This document shows, in pieces, positions 16,314-25,197 of a stretch of DNA of 64,000 nt. Source of the DNA: Arthrobacter sp. (GTDB lineage: Bacteria; Actinomycetota; Actinomycetes; Actinomycetales; Micrococcaceae). The notes under the pieces were generated by a model. That model worked only from the letters and a program-made list of their open reading frames with translations, had not been told where the DNA came from and did no database searches. The stretch is from the NCBI GenBank assembly GCA_023264815.1, contig JAHFUZ010000015.1, positions 32,049 through 96,048 on the forward strand, written 5' to 3'. The stretch's first letter is position 1, and each line of letters opens with the position of its first letter. Both the position numbers and the translations under genes were made by a program.

Positions 16314-17707
16314 GCACCCCGGATATCAGCACCCCCACCGAACCGCGCATCTACGACTTCGCCGGGATCGGCGTCGGGCCCTTCAACCTGGGCCTCGCCG
16401 CACTCAGCGAGCCGGTGGACGAACTGGACGGCATCTTCCTGGAGCGGCGCGACTCGTTCGACTGGCACCCCGGCATGATGCTGGAGCCCGCCCACCTCCA
16501 GGTGCCGTTCATGGCGGACCTGGTGACGCTGGCCGATCCCACCTCGCCGTACTCGTTCCTGAACTTCCTCAAGCAGACCGGTCGCCTGTACCGCTTTTAC
16601 ATCCGCGAAAACTTCTATCCGCTGCGCGCCGAGTACAACCAGTACTGCCAGTGGGTGGCCGGGCAGCTGCGGTCCGTCCGTTTTAGCACAGCTGTGCTGG
16701 ATGTAACGTACGACGGCGGGGTGTACCGGCTTGCGGCGGCCGGTCCGGCCGGTCCGGAGGTCCTGCTGGCACGGCGCCTGGTGCTGGGCACCGGGACTGC
16801 GCCGCACGTGCCGGCGGCCTGTGACGGGATAGTGGAGGCGGCGGCAAGCGGCGGCGGGGGACTTGTCCTCCACAACGCCGACTACCTGTCGAGGAAGAGT
16901 GAGCTGCAGGCCCGGCGCGGCATCACCATCGTGGGCAGCGGCCAGAGCGCCGCGGAAATCTACTACGAGCTCCTGCAGGAGATCGACGTCCACGGCTATC
17001 AACTGAACTGGGTCACCCGGTCCGGCCGGTTCTTTCCGCTGGAGTACACCAAACTCACGCTCGAGATGACCTCACCGGAGTACGTGGACTACTTCCACGG
17101 GCTGCCGCAGCACCAGCGCGACGGCCTCGTCAAGAGCCAGAAGAACCTGTACAAGGGCATCAACTCCGAGCTCATCGACGCCATCTATGACCTCCTGTAC
17201 ACCAAGAGCCTCGCCGGCATGGTGGACACCCGGCTGCTGACGCATTCGTCGCTGACGGGCGCGGTGTGGGACCAGGCTACAGGCTCCCACACCCTGCAGC
17301 TCCGGCACGAGGAACAGGGTTCGGACTATGTGCTGGACAGCGAGGCCGTGGTCCTGGCCACCGGCTACACCTACCGCGAGCCGGGCTTCCTGGCCGGCAT
17401 CCAGGACCGCATCGCCCGCGACTCCGCCGGCCGGTTCGCCGTGGCACGCAGCTACAGCACCGGCGTCGAACCCGGCGAGATCTTCGTCCAGAACGCCGAG
17501 CTGCACACGCACGGTTTCGTCACCCCGGACCTGGGCATGGCCGCCTACCGCAACTCGTGCATCCTGCGGGAGATCACCGGCCGGGAGGTCTATCCGGTGG
17601 AGCGCAGCATCGCCTTCCAGCAGTTCGGCGCGCCGGACGCCGTGCCGCCTTCCGCCCCGTTTCCGTCAGGGTTTGATGCCACCCGGAAAGCCGGGGTACC
17701 GGCGTGA
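16310..17707 (+). CDS. desB: Cadaverine/lysine N-hydroxylase family monooxygenase
   Basis: 465-aa flavoprotein of the IucD/SidA/PvdA N-hydroxylase family. The FAD-binding loop is [12 protein letters not shown], residues 19-30. [20 protein letters not shown] is the family substrate/FAD region, [17 protein letters not shown] is the NADPH loop, and [10 protein letters not shown] near the C-terminus is the ATGY-type motif. It hydroxylates the amine made by DesA using NADPH, FAD and oxygen, creating the future hydroxamate. ATGA overlap with desA and GTGA overlap with desC. Confidence 0.93.
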   Translation: MSTPDISTPTEPRIYDFAGIGVGPFNLGLAALSEPVDELDGIFLERRDSFDWHPGMMLEPAHLQVPFMADLVTLADPTSPYSFLNFLKQTGRLYRFYIRENFYPLRAEYNQYCQWVAGQLRSVRFSTAVLDVTYDGGVYRLAAAGPAGPEVLLARRLVLGTGTAPHVPAACDGIVEAAASGGGGLVLHNADYLSRKSELQARRGITIVGSGQSAAEIYYELLQEIDVHGYQLNWVTRSGRFFPLEYTKLTLEMTSPEYVDYFHGLPQHQRDGLVKSQKNLYKGINSELIDAIYDLLYTKSLAGMVDTRLLTHSSLTGAVWDQATGSHTLQLRHEEQGSDYVLDSEAVVLATGYTYREPGFLAGIQDRIARDSAGRFAVARSYSTGVEPGEIFVQNAELHTHGFVTPDLGMAAYRNSCILREITGREVYPVERSIAFQQFGAPDAVPPSAPFPSGFDATRKAGVPA

Positions 17708-18303
17708 GCTTCACCTTCCGCTCTGTTGACGCCGTGGCCGATGCACCCCTCCTCCACAACTGGGTGACCCGGCCCTATGCCGCCTTCTGGGGCATGCAGT
17801 CCGCCACCGTTGACGCGGTGGTGGAGGAGTACTCAAACATCCAGGCGACCGGGCACCACCACGCCGTGTTGGGGCTCGACGGCGGCGTCCCCGCCTTCCT
17901 GATGGAGGAGTACCTGCCGTCCGCCTCCCCGCTGGCCACGGCCTACGCGGTGCAGCCCGGCGATATCGGCATGCACCTGCTGGTGGCGCCGCCGTCGGGA
18001 GCTTCCCGGCCGGGGTACACCGCCGCGGTGATGGACGCCGTGCTGGAACGGCTGTTCCTGGACCCCGGAGTGGACCGTGTGGTGGTGGAGCCGGACGCCA
18101 GGAACACCAAGATCCACGTGCTCAATGAGCGGCTGGGCTTCCGGCCGGCAGGGATCGTCACCCTCCCGGACAAGGAAGCATTGCTGAGTTTCTGCACGCG
18201 GCCGGACTATCACGCAGCCCGCGCCGCACTGCACCGGCACCACGGCCTTTCCGCCCCGTCCCACCAGCCGTCCCACCCGATCCATCAGGGAGCCGCACTG
18301 TGA
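17704..18303 (+). CDS. desC: GNAT-type acyltransferase of hydroxamate siderophore synthesis
   Basis: 199-aa protein starting at GTG 17704 inside the desB stop. Its RhbD/IucB-like features are the [16 protein letters not shown] substrate segment, [12 protein letters not shown], the [16 protein letters not shown] acyl-CoA helix and [21 protein letters not shown]. It acylates N-hydroxycadaverine with succinyl- or acetyl-CoA to give the hydroxamate unit. Overlaps desD by four bases. Confidence 0.9.
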   Translation: MSFTFRSVDAVADAPLLHNWVTRPYAAFWGMQSATVDAVVEEYSNIQATGHHHAVLGLDGGVPAFLMEEYLPSASPLATAYAVQPGDIGMHLLVAPPSGASRPGYTAAVMDAVLERLFLDPGVDRVVVEPDARNTKIHVLNERLGFRPAGIVTLPDKEALLSFCTRPDYHAARAALHRHHGLSAPSHQPSHPIHQGAAL

Positions 18304-20180
18304 CCACTACCTCCGGAACCACCGCTGCCGCAGCAGGCGCCGTCTCCACCGCCAACACCGTCCCGCACCTCTCACCGGAACGCTGGGCCGTGGCCAACCG
18401 CCACCTGGTCCGCAAGGCGCTCGCCGAATTCCTGCACGAACGGATCCTGGAGCCACAGCGGCTTGGCTCCGGGTCCGGTCCCGAAACGGAAGCCCCGGCG
18501 GAGCCTGCGGCCTACGTGGTCCGCAGCGACGACGGCACCACCGCGTACTCGTTCACCGCCCGTGTCCTGGAGCTGGAGCATTGGTCCGTGGACGGCGCGT
18601 CCATCCGGTGTGCACGGGCCGGCGAGGATGCCGAGCCGGATGCCCTGCTGTTCATCACCGAATTCCGGGACACCTTGGGTATCCGCGAGGAGATGCTCCC
18701 GGTGTACCTGGAGGAGATCAGCAGCACCCTGGCCGGCCACGCCTACAAGCAGTGGCTGGGGCAGCCGTCCGCCCGGGAACTGGCAGCAGGGGTGACCGGC
18801 GGGGCGGATGCGGCCGCCGATTTCCAGGCCATCGAGCGGAGCATGACCGAGGGCCATCCCTGCTTTGTGGCCAACAATGGCCGGCTGGGGTTTGGCATCA
18901 GCGACTACCGGTCCTTCGCTCCGGAGACCGGGGCGCCCGTCCGCCTGGAATGGATCGGTGTGCACCGCAGCAAGGCCGTCTTCACCGCCAGCGCCGGCCT
19001 GGACTACCGCACGCACTTCGAGTCCGAGCTCGGTGCCGCCGCACTGGAGTCCTTCGATGCGGAGTTCAGGGCCCACGGTGTGGACCCCCAGGACTACCTT
19101 CTGATGCCGGTGCACCCCTGGCAGTGGGAGAACAAGCTGACCGTGACATTTGCGGCCGAGATCGCGCAGCGGCACATCATCGCCTTGGGCGCCGGCGAAG
19201 ACACGTACCAGGCCCAGCAGTCCATCCGAACGTTCTTCAACACCAGCGACCCGGGCAGGAGCTACGTCAAGACCGCCATGTCGGTCCTTAACATGGGTTT
19301 CATGCGGGGGCTCTCGCCGCAGTACATGAAGGCCACTCCGGCCATCAACGACTGGTTGCAGAACCTGATCCTGTCCGACGACGCCCTGCAGAAGCGTGGC
19401 CTGGCCATGATCGGCGAGATCGCGGCCATCGGCTACCACAACGGCTACTACGAGGCGGCGTCCGCCAAGGGTTCGCCTTACCGGAAGATGCTGTCTGCCC
19501 TGTGGCGGGAAAGTCCCGTGACCTTGCTGAAAGAAGGCCGGCAGCTGGCCACCATGGCCTCGCTGCTGCACGTCGATTCGGCCGGCAAGCCCATGGTGTC
19601 CGCCCTGATGGAGCGCTCCGGGCTGAAACCCGTTGACTGGCTGCGCCGCTACTTCGAGGCCTATCTGGTCCCGTTGGTGCACTGCCTCTACGAATACGAA
19701 CTCGCGTTTATGCCGCATGGCGAGAACGTGATTTTGGTGCTCGAGGACGGCGTGCCGGTCCAGGCCATCATGAAGGACATTGCCGAGGAAATCGTGGTGA
19801 TGGGGGACAGGCTGGACCTGCCGGAGGAGGTTGCACGGATCAAAGCGGACATCCCCGACGACGAGAAGGTCCTGGCCATCTTTACTGACGTCTTCGACTG
19901 CATCTTCCGGTTCCTTGGCGCGCTGCTGACGGAGGACGGGAAGGTCAGCCAGGACGAGTTCTGGGGCACGGCCGCCCGCGTCATCCGGGACTACCAGGCC
20001 GAACACCCTGGGCTGGCTGACCAGTTCGCCCGCCACGACCTGTTCGCCCCGGACTTTGAACTGTCCTGCCTGAACAGGCTGCAGCTGCGGAACAACCAGC
20101 AGATGCTGGACCTCACCGATCCCTCCGGCGGGCTGCAGATGGCCGGCCGGCTGGTCAACCCGCTGGCCAGGTTCGCGTAG
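18300..20180 (+). CDS. desD: NRPS-independent siderophore synthetase (IucA/IucC family)
   Basis: 626-aa synthetase starting at GTG 18300. IucA/IucC signatures are present: EGHPCFVANNGRLGFGISDY (phosphate/ATP loop region), LLMPVHPWQWENKL, RSYVKTAMSVLNMGFMRGLS and YEYELAFMPHGENVIL with the HGEN ATP-binding motif, then a FhuF-like ferric-reductase-type C-terminal helix bundle. DesD condenses and cyclises hydroxysuccinyl-cadaverine units, with ATP, into desferrioxamine E-type siderophores. Ends the operon; no exporter or ferrisiderophore uptake gene is present within the window. Confidence 0.94.
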   Translation: MTTTSGTTAAAAGAVSTANTVPHLSPERWAVANRHLVRKALAEFLHERILEPQRLGSGSGPETEAPAEPAAYVVRSDDGTTAYSFTARVLELEHWSVDGASIRCARAGEDAEPDALLFITEFRDTLGIREEMLPVYLEEISSTLAGHAYKQWLGQPSARELAAGVTGGADAAADFQAIERSMTEGHPCFVANNGRLGFGISDYRSFAPETGAPVRLEWIGVHRSKAVFTASAGLDYRTHFESELGAAALESFDAEFRAHGVDPQDYLLMPVHPWQWENKLTVTFAAEIAQRHIIALGAGEDTYQAQQSIRTFFNTSDPGRSYVKTAMSVLNMGFMRGLSPQYMKATPAINDWLQNLILSDDALQKRGLAMIGEIAAIGYHNGYYEAASAKGSPYRKMLSALWRESPVTLLKEGRQLATMASLLHVDSAGKPMVSALMERSGLKPVDWLRRYFEAYLVPLVHCLYEYELAFMPHGENVILVLEDGVPVQAIMKDIAEEIVVMGDRLDLPEEVARIKADIPDDEKVLAIFTDVFDCIFRFLGALLTEDGKVSQDEFWGTAARVIRDYQAEHPGLADQFARHDLFAPDFELSCLNRLQLRNNQQMLDLTDPSGGLQMAGRLVNPLARFA

Positions 20181-20186
20181 CACCGC

Positions 20187-20280
20187 CGGATTTTGCGCCA
20201 TCATTCGCTAATGTCGGCCAGCTGGGCCCGTTGTCCCGGTCTCTGGCGCCGGGCAGTGTGGAATGATGGCGCGAAATCCG
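20187..20280. repeat. Long inverted repeat after desD
   Basis: Arms 20187-20206 and 20261-20280 are complementary over 20 bp with one mismatch (CGGATTTTGCGCCATCATTC against its near complement), separated by 54 bases. A further CGACGCCATC follows at 20279-20288. It begins 6 bp after the desD stop, suggesting transcript-end or stability function. It belongs to the hairpin class seen at five other sites in this window. Confidence 0.8.
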
Positions 20281-20318
20281 ACGCCATCCCCCTTGCCCGG
20301 CCCGGCTAGTCTGGGCGC

Positions 20319-21083
20319 ATGGACACACCCACCACCGCCCTCGTCACCGGCGCCAGCGCAGGGCTCGGTGCCGAGTTCGCCCGCCAACTCGCCTCCCAGG
20401 GCCACCATCTGGTGATTGTCGCCCGCGACCGGTCCCGGCTCGAACAGACGGCGGTGGACCTGCACCGGCGGTACGGCACCACGGCGGAGGTGCTGCCCGC
20501 AGACCTGACGGACGACGCCGGCCTGGCCGCCGTCGTCGGACGCCTCACCTCCGGGGACAGGCCCGTGGGGATCCTGGTGAACAACGCGGGCATCGGCCTG
20601 CTGCGTGATTTCGAGCAGAACAGCATCGCGGACGAGGAAAACCACCTGAAACTCCACTGCGGGGCGGCGATGGCACTGACCCACGCCGTGCTGCCCGGAA
20701 TGCTGGAGCGTGGCGCCGGCCGGATCATCAACGTGTCCAGCATTTCGGCGTTCCTGCCCCGTGGCACCTACGCGGCGGCGAAGGCCTGGCTGCTCAGCTT
20801 CAGCCGCTGGGCCCACCTGGCCTACGCGGCGCGGGGAGTGGGCGTCACCGCGGTGTGCCCGGGCCTGACGCATACCGAATTCCACGACAGGATGGGCATG
20901 GACAAAGCTGTGGCGCCTGCCTGGGCATGGCTGAGTGCAGAACGCGTGGTGCGTGAAGGGCTGGCCGATAACGCCCGCGGCAAGGCCGTGTCCATCCCGT
21001 CGAAACGCTACAAGGCAGTGGCGGCTGCAGCGCGTGTCCTGCCGGACCGGCTACTCACCGGGCCGGCGCGCCGGCCGACGTAG
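20319..21083 (+). CDS. Short-chain dehydrogenase/reductase
   Basis: 254-aa classical SDR. TGASAGLGAEFARQLA is the glycine-rich cofactor loop (residues 10-25), ARDRSR suggests NADP preference, VNNAGIGLL is the NNAG motif, and catalytic Ser and Tyr/Lys occur in NVSSISAFLP and TYAAAKAWL. Such proteins reduce ketones or act as acyl/steroid dehydrogenases; the substrate is not predictable. Its 3' end overlaps the convergent FUSC gene by 33 bp. Confidence 0.9.
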   Translation: MDTPTTALVTGASAGLGAEFARQLASQGHHLVIVARDRSRLEQTAVDLHRRYGTTAEVLPADLTDDAGLAAVVGRLTSGDRPVGILVNNAGIGLLRDFEQNSIADEENHLKLHCGAAMALTHAVLPGMLERGAGRIINVSSISAFLPRGTYAAAKAWLLSFSRWAHLAYAARGVGVTAVCPGLTHTEFHDRMGMDKAVAPAWAWLSAERVVREGLADNARGKAVSIPSKRYKAVAAAARVLPDRLLTGPARRPT

Positions 21084-22136
21084 CGGCAACGGGGCCGCCC
21101 GCTGCCGGACGGCCACCACCACCAGGATCCCCACCACCGCGCCGACGAACGTCTCCACGCCGCGTTCCAGGATCAGCACGGAGGGGTCGATCGGTGCCGC
21201 GAGTTGGGTCATCAGCAGGATGACGGGAGTGAAGGAGACCATCGCGAGCCCGTAGTGGCGGGCCATGAACAGCTCCGTGGTGAACTGGAAAACGATCACG
21301 AGGATGGCCAGGACCAGCACCTGGTGCGCGGCAAAGAACGGTGCCAGCGACCACGGTGCCGGAACAAGGACGACGGCGGTGACCGCCAGCCCCAGGAAAG
21401 TCCCCACGATGCGGTGGATCCCGCGCCGCACCCGGCTGGGGAGGTCCGCCCCCGCCAGGGGGACCGCCGCAGCGGCCATGGCCCAGTGCGGATGGCCGCT
21501 GCCGCTGAGCACGCCGACGGAGCCGGCGAGGACCACCGCGAGCGTGTACCTGGCCGCATGAACGGCCGCGGATCGCCCGGCCGCGCCCCGGAGCCTCACC
21601 ACGTTGCGTGCGGCACCGCGCTGCCACGACCGGCCGCGCACCCAGCCGCCGAAGCCCACTGCCATGGAGAATGCTGCAGCGCCCGCTGCGACCAGGAGGG
21701 CCAGGGGCCAGGGGACGGGGACGGGCACCGAGGCGCAGGCGCCCAGGGCCAGGATGCCGAAGAACGGGCCGTTGGGTTTGAGTTTCACCCGGTCCGAATA
21801 GACGGAGCCGATGCCGGCCAGCAGTGCTTCGACGGCCACAAGCCACCAGGACTGGAGGTGGTTGACGGACAGGAACAGGCCCGCAGCCACTCCGCCCACG
21901 AGCACCAGGGCCGCCTGGGACTGGTGCCGGAGCCTGAGCTGGTGCGGCTCGGACCTGCCGTACATCCCCGTCAGTGCGCCAAAAACCGCGTACATGATCA
22001 GGTCTTCCCGGCCCAGGAGCAGCAGGAGGAGAGATGGGACGGCCACGCTGGCCGCAACCCGGAGGGCTGCCAGATGGTCGTTGTTGGCGGGCTCCAGCCG
22101 GTGCAGGGCGCGGACCTGCCGCAGGACGGACTTCAT
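21051..22136 (-). CDS. FUSC family membrane protein
   Basis: 361-aa protein with two sets of hydrophobic helices, the FUSC (fusaric-acid-resistance/aromatic-acid exporter) architecture. Two conserved blocks are visible: VAVPSLLLLLLGREDLIMYA and, in the second half, the HWAMAAAAVPLAGADLPSRV then RGIHRIVGTFLGLAVTAVVL region, the repeated family motif. I start at ATG 22136 because AGGTGGTG stands about 9 bp upstream; ATG 22157 is an alternative. Likely an efflux-type protein; substrate unknown. Confidence 0.85.
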   Translation of the reverse strand: MKSVLRQVRALHRLEPANNDHLAALRVAASVAVPSLLLLLLGREDLIMYAVFGALTGMYGRSEPHQLRLRHQSQAALVLVGGVAAGLFLSVNHLQSWWLVAVEALLAGIGSVYSDRVKLKPNGPFFGILALGACASVPVPVPWPLALLVAAGAAAFSMAVGFGGWVRGRSWQRGAARNVVRLRGAAGRSAAVHAARYTLAVVLAGSVGVLSGSGHPHWAMAAAAVPLAGADLPSRVRRGIHRIVGTFLGLAVTAVVLVPAPWSLAPFFAAHQVLVLAILVIVFQFTTELFMARHYGLAMVSFTPVILLMTQLAAPIDPSVLILERGVETFVGAVVGILVVVAVRQRAAPLPLRRPARRPGE

Positions 22137-22267
22137 GCGGTTCACACCACCTGCCATTGGTTGCTGCCCGGAGCCGGGGACTCCAGAAATGATCTCCCGG
22201 AATCGCGGCCCGAGGCCCCGCGTTACGGTTCCCTCTGTCCTGGCTTTGCAGTTGCCGGAACACGGCT

Positions 22268-22317
22268 AAGGCCCGTCCTGCCTGCTTCCCCCAAGGAAAG
22301 CAGGCAGGACGGGCCTT
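22268..22317. terminator. Strong hairpin terminator between MFS and FUSC genes
   Basis: A perfect 20-bp stem: 22268-22287 (AAGGCCCGTCCTGCCTGCTT) pairs with 22298-22317 around a 10-nt loop. The tails are only weakly T-rich. It lies 69 bp beyond the stop of the MFS gene at 22386 and insulates the FUSC gene. Confidence 0.85.
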
Positions 22318-22385
22318 TGAGCGCGGGCTACAAGACGGTCTTCACAGGCCGGATTGTTGGTGCTGAGCGGTACCTGGCGCGGAGC

Positions 22386-24011
22386 CTATACTCCGGCCGG
22401 AACCTTGCTGGCGGAGTCCTGGCTGGCCGAGGCATCGGTGATGTCCTGGGTTTCGAACGGCATGTCGTCCAGGTCAATCAGCGGGTTCTCGTCCTGGGTG
22501 GCCACCAGTTCCTTGGCCTCCTCCTGGGTGTCCACGCTGGGCATGGAGCCAGGAAGCGGACGCCGGGCCGATTCCTTCAGGAAGTAGATGGCCACGGCAC
22601 CGATCGCCGAGGTGGCCATCAGGTAGTAGGCAGGCATCATGTCGTTGCCGGTGGCACCGATCAGGGCCGCCACGATGAACGGCGTGGTGCCGCCAAAGAT
22701 GGCAACGGCGAAGTTATACGCGATGCCCATGGCACCGTATCGGCTGGAGGTGGGGAACTGGGCCGGCAGTGCCGAGGCAAGGTTGGCCACGTAGAACGTC
22801 ACCGGGAAGGCGATGAGTGCCAGGCCGAGCAGTGTGGACCAGATCTCGCCAACGCCAATGAGCATAAATGCCGGGATGGCCAGCAGCACGGTGCTCAGTG
22901 CGCCAATCCACAGCACGGGGCGGCGGCCAATACGGTCGGACAGCTTCCCTGTCAGCGGGATGCACAGGCTCATGATGACCAGCACGGGGATGGTCAGGAG
23001 CGTGCCGTGGACCTCGTCATAGCCCTTGGACTCGGTGAGATACGTGGGCATGTAGGAGGTGAGGGCATACCCTGCCGTGTTGGCCGCGGCCACCAGGACC
23101 ATCGCCACGATGATGGAGCGCCAGTACGCCTTAACGATGCCCACCGGCCCCTTGGCTGCGGCCTCGTCGGTGGAGGCAGCGTTCTTGGCCAGCTCCTCCT
23201 GGGCATCCAGGGTTGCCTGGAACTGCGGGGATTCCTCGATCTTGCTCCGGAAGTACACGGCGATCAGGCCCAGCGGGCCGGCGATCAGGAAGGGAATCCT
23301 CCAGCCCCATTCCTCCATGGCGGCCTGGCCAAGGGTCAGCTGCAGGGCGGACACCAGGGCCGCGCCGATCGCAAAACCCAGGTAGCTTCCCAGGTCCAGG
23401 AAGCTGGCAAAGTAGCCGCGGCGCTTGTCCGGGGCGTATTCACTGACGAACGTGGTGGCGCCGGCGTATTCTCCGCCGGTGGAGAAGCCCTGCACAACCT
23501 TCAGGAGGACCAGGAGGGCAGCAGCCCACAGGCCAATCTGCGCGTAGCCGGGCAGGAGGCCGACGGCGAAGGTGCTGGCGGCCATGATCATCAGGGTGGT
23601 GGCCAGGATCTTCTGGCGTCCCACCTTGTCGCCGAGCCAGCCGAAGATGACACCACCGAGAGGGCGGGCGATAAAGGTGGCAGCGAACGTTCCCAGCAGG
23701 AACAGCGTCTGTGTTGTCGGATCTGACTCCGGCAGGAAGACGGGTCCCATGGTGGTGATCAGGTAGCCGAACACGCCGACGTCGTACCATTCCATGGTGT
23801 TACCCACGATGGTTCCGCCGAGTGCTTTTTTCAGCATGGGCTGGTTGACCACGTTGACGTCGGACTCTTTGAGCCGGCGTCGTGCAAGGATCTTCGGTTT
23901 GCGTTTCCCGGCGGGGACCGCGGATGGTGCGTTAGGTGGTACTGCATGGTTGGTTCCGCCGGCGCTATTGACGCCTGCTGAAGAGTCGGTCGTGCTTCGG
24001 TCTGTGGGCAT
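22386..24011 (-). CDS. MFS metabolite:proton symporter (ProP/ShiA type)
   Basis: 541-aa transporter. Start chosen at ATG 24011 because GGAG lies about 9 bp upstream; an ATG at 24035 has no ribosome site. After a 50-residue polar N-terminus come 12 helices with the family signatures GNTMEWYDVGVFGYLITTMG, ARPLGGVIFGWLGDKVGRQK (loop 2-3 motif) and FSTGGEYAGATTFVSEYAP. The group imports osmolytes, shikimate, citrate or dicarboxylates. The C-terminal tail of about 55 residues is acidic and could be regulatory, as the tail of ProP is. Substrate not predictable. Confidence 0.9.
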   Translation of the reverse strand: MPTDRSTTDSSAGVNSAGGTNHAVPPNAPSAVPAGKRKPKILARRRLKESDVNVVNQPMLKKALGGTIVGNTMEWYDVGVFGYLITTMGPVFLPESDPTTQTLFLLGTFAATFIARPLGGVIFGWLGDKVGRQKILATTLMIMAASTFAVGLLPGYAQIGLWAAALLVLLKVVQGFSTGGEYAGATTFVSEYAPDKRRGYFASFLDLGSYLGFAIGAALVSALQLTLGQAAMEEWGWRIPFLIAGPLGLIAVYFRSKIEESPQFQATLDAQEELAKNAASTDEAAAKGPVGIVKAYWRSIIVAMVLVAAANTAGYALTSYMPTYLTESKGYDEVHGTLLTIPVLVIMSLCIPLTGKLSDRIGRRPVLWIGALSTVLLAIPAFMLIGVGEIWSTLLGLALIAFPVTFYVANLASALPAQFPTSSRYGAMGIAYNFAVAIFGGTTPFIVAALIGATGNDMMPAYYLMATSAIGAVAIYFLKESARRPLPGSMPSVDTQEEAKELVATQDENPLIDLDDMPFETQDITDASASQDSASKVPAGV

Positions 24012-24035
24012 TTGGGCAACTCCTGTGGAGGTCAT

Positions 24036-24510
24036 TTGCTTGCGACTTGTAGCTGCCCCGCTCCGGGCAGGCCTTCAATTTTACGCGAATCCTGGTGAAA
24101 ATGAGAGTTTGATGGCGTAGGATCGCATGTTTCGGGCCGTTTTGAGCGACCTTCGGCGGATTTCTTTTCCCGCTTTCACCGCGCCATCGTGGGGATCCCG
24201 GCGGCCTGGGGCCATCGTTACCGAATCTTTTTCTTCCGGGCGGACTTTCAAGGGCTTTTTGCTCCCCGTTCAGCGGGGAATGTGACGGCAGCCACGGCGG
24301 TTTTGGCGTCGCCCGAAAGCCGTTGGCCACCCTGCTGCGGGGGTTCACAAGCACGGCGTGGACTGCCTATTGTTGTGCCATGGGAACACTGATTTTTGAG
24401 TAGGCGGACGCCCGCGGCCCAATTTCTGCCCACCAACGGCATACCTCCGGCCCCCGTCCTCCCCGAGCCCCTCAGACACACGCTGATCCTCCTCAGAAAG
24501 GTTCCATCCA
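24036..24510. other. 475-bp intergenic stretch
   Basis: It holds the promoter of the MFS gene on the left and of the small gene at 24511 on the right. Short complementary words occur (GGTGAAA 24094-24100 with TTTCACC 24174-24180; GATGGCG 24111-24117 with CGCCATC 24182-24188) in an interleaved order. Reading frames here on the minus strand look like GC-driven artefacts. Nothing else recognised. Confidence 0.5.
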
Positions 24511-24717
24511 ATGACTGAAAAAAACACCGCCGACCAGCCCTCGTCCGAAACCCCGGAGGCCAAGGGTGTCCGGGCAGGGCTGACCGAAGCGCAGCGGGCG
24601 ATGCTCGCCAGCAAGTCCAGGGGCGGCGGATCCGGGCTGCAGAGCGTCGGAAAGAGCCATAAGCCCACGCACACCAGCGGCAAGCAGGGGCCCACGGAAA
24701 AGAAGGTCCGCTGGTAA
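24511..24717 (+). CDS. Small basic protein of unknown function
   Basis: 68-aa protein behind AGAAAGG. Residues 24-40 form a short predicted helix, GLTEAQRAMLASKSRGG, followed by a glycine/serine/lysine-rich basic tail ending KKVRW. Hydrophilic, no membrane segment, no recognised domain; the tail could bind nucleic acid. Codon use is GC3-rich like the neighbours, so a real gene is likely. Confidence 0.6.
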   Translation: MTEKNTADQPSSETPEAKGVRAGLTEAQRAMLASKSRGGGSGLQSVGKSHKPTHTSGKQGPTEKKVRW

Positions 24718-24821
24718 GCCGAGTCCGCGGCCCCACGGCCCCGCGGCCCCGCGAAGCAGCCCGCGGAACGCTATTCCAGAACTAGGTGGAGGCTTCATTT
24801 CATTGCAGAAAGGAAGAAAAA

Positions 24822-25082
24822 ATGGCCAATCAGAATACTGGAGCAAGGATCGAACCTGAGGTGGCGGATCACCTCGCGGCAGCCATGGACAGGCAGTCAG
24901 CGCCCGGACCGGCGGTCATTGTCGTCACCAAAGCCATGGCAGGTGAACAGCACTGGCCGGACGGGAATGGCAAACGCCGGCATCCCAAGGAACACGGCTC
25001 CGGCCACAGCCAGGTAGGAAACGACGCCGCCGTGACGGCAGTGCACCGCACCGGCCGCCCGCAGATGCCGCACTCCTCCTGA
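24822..25082 (+). CDS. Small hypothetical protein
   Basis: 86-aa frame starting at ATG 24822 with AAAGGAAG upstream. The N-terminal part (ARIEPEVADHLAAAMDRQ, then GPAVIVVTKAMAG) looks like an alpha/beta fragment; the remainder is rich in His, Gly and Pro. No family recognised. It ends just before a large inverted repeat. The good ribosome site supports translation. Confidence 0.5.
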   Translation: MANQNTGARIEPEVADHLAAAMDRQSAPGPAVIVVTKAMAGEQHWPDGNGKRRHPKEHGSGHSQVGNDAAVTAVHRTGRPQMPHSS

Positions 25083-25162
25083 CGACACCGAAAACGTCTG
25101 GCGACACCGAAAATACCTGGCGACCCCCGTATTTGGGGGTCGCCAGGTATTTTCGGTGTCGC
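25081..25162. repeat. Perfect 28-bp hairpin with an extra direct copy, between convergent genes
   Basis: Arms 25101-25128 and 25135-25162 are perfectly complementary over 28 bp with a 6-nt loop. A degenerate direct copy of the left arm (GACGACACCGAAAACGTCTG) precedes it at 25081-25100. It fills the space between the gene ending at 25082 and the 3' end of ligD at 25198, the place of a bidirectional terminator, but lacks T-runs. Confidence 0.85.
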
Positions 25163-25197
25163 GGGGGATTATGCGCGTCGCCGGACGGGTCCCTCCG

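Noticed and set aside
21204..23726. An 840-codon plus-strand frame
   Set aside because: Gln/His/Gly-rich antisense of the FUSC and MFS genes, which have clear family motifs on the minus strand.
24248..24846. Overlapping minus-strand frames upstream of and across the 24511 gene
   Set aside because: Trp/Arg/Ser-rich composition with no ribosome sites; the plus-strand gene has a proper site and protein-like sequence.
25081..25162. CRISPR array
   Set aside because: Only two direct copies and one inverted copy, no regular spacers and no cas genes.
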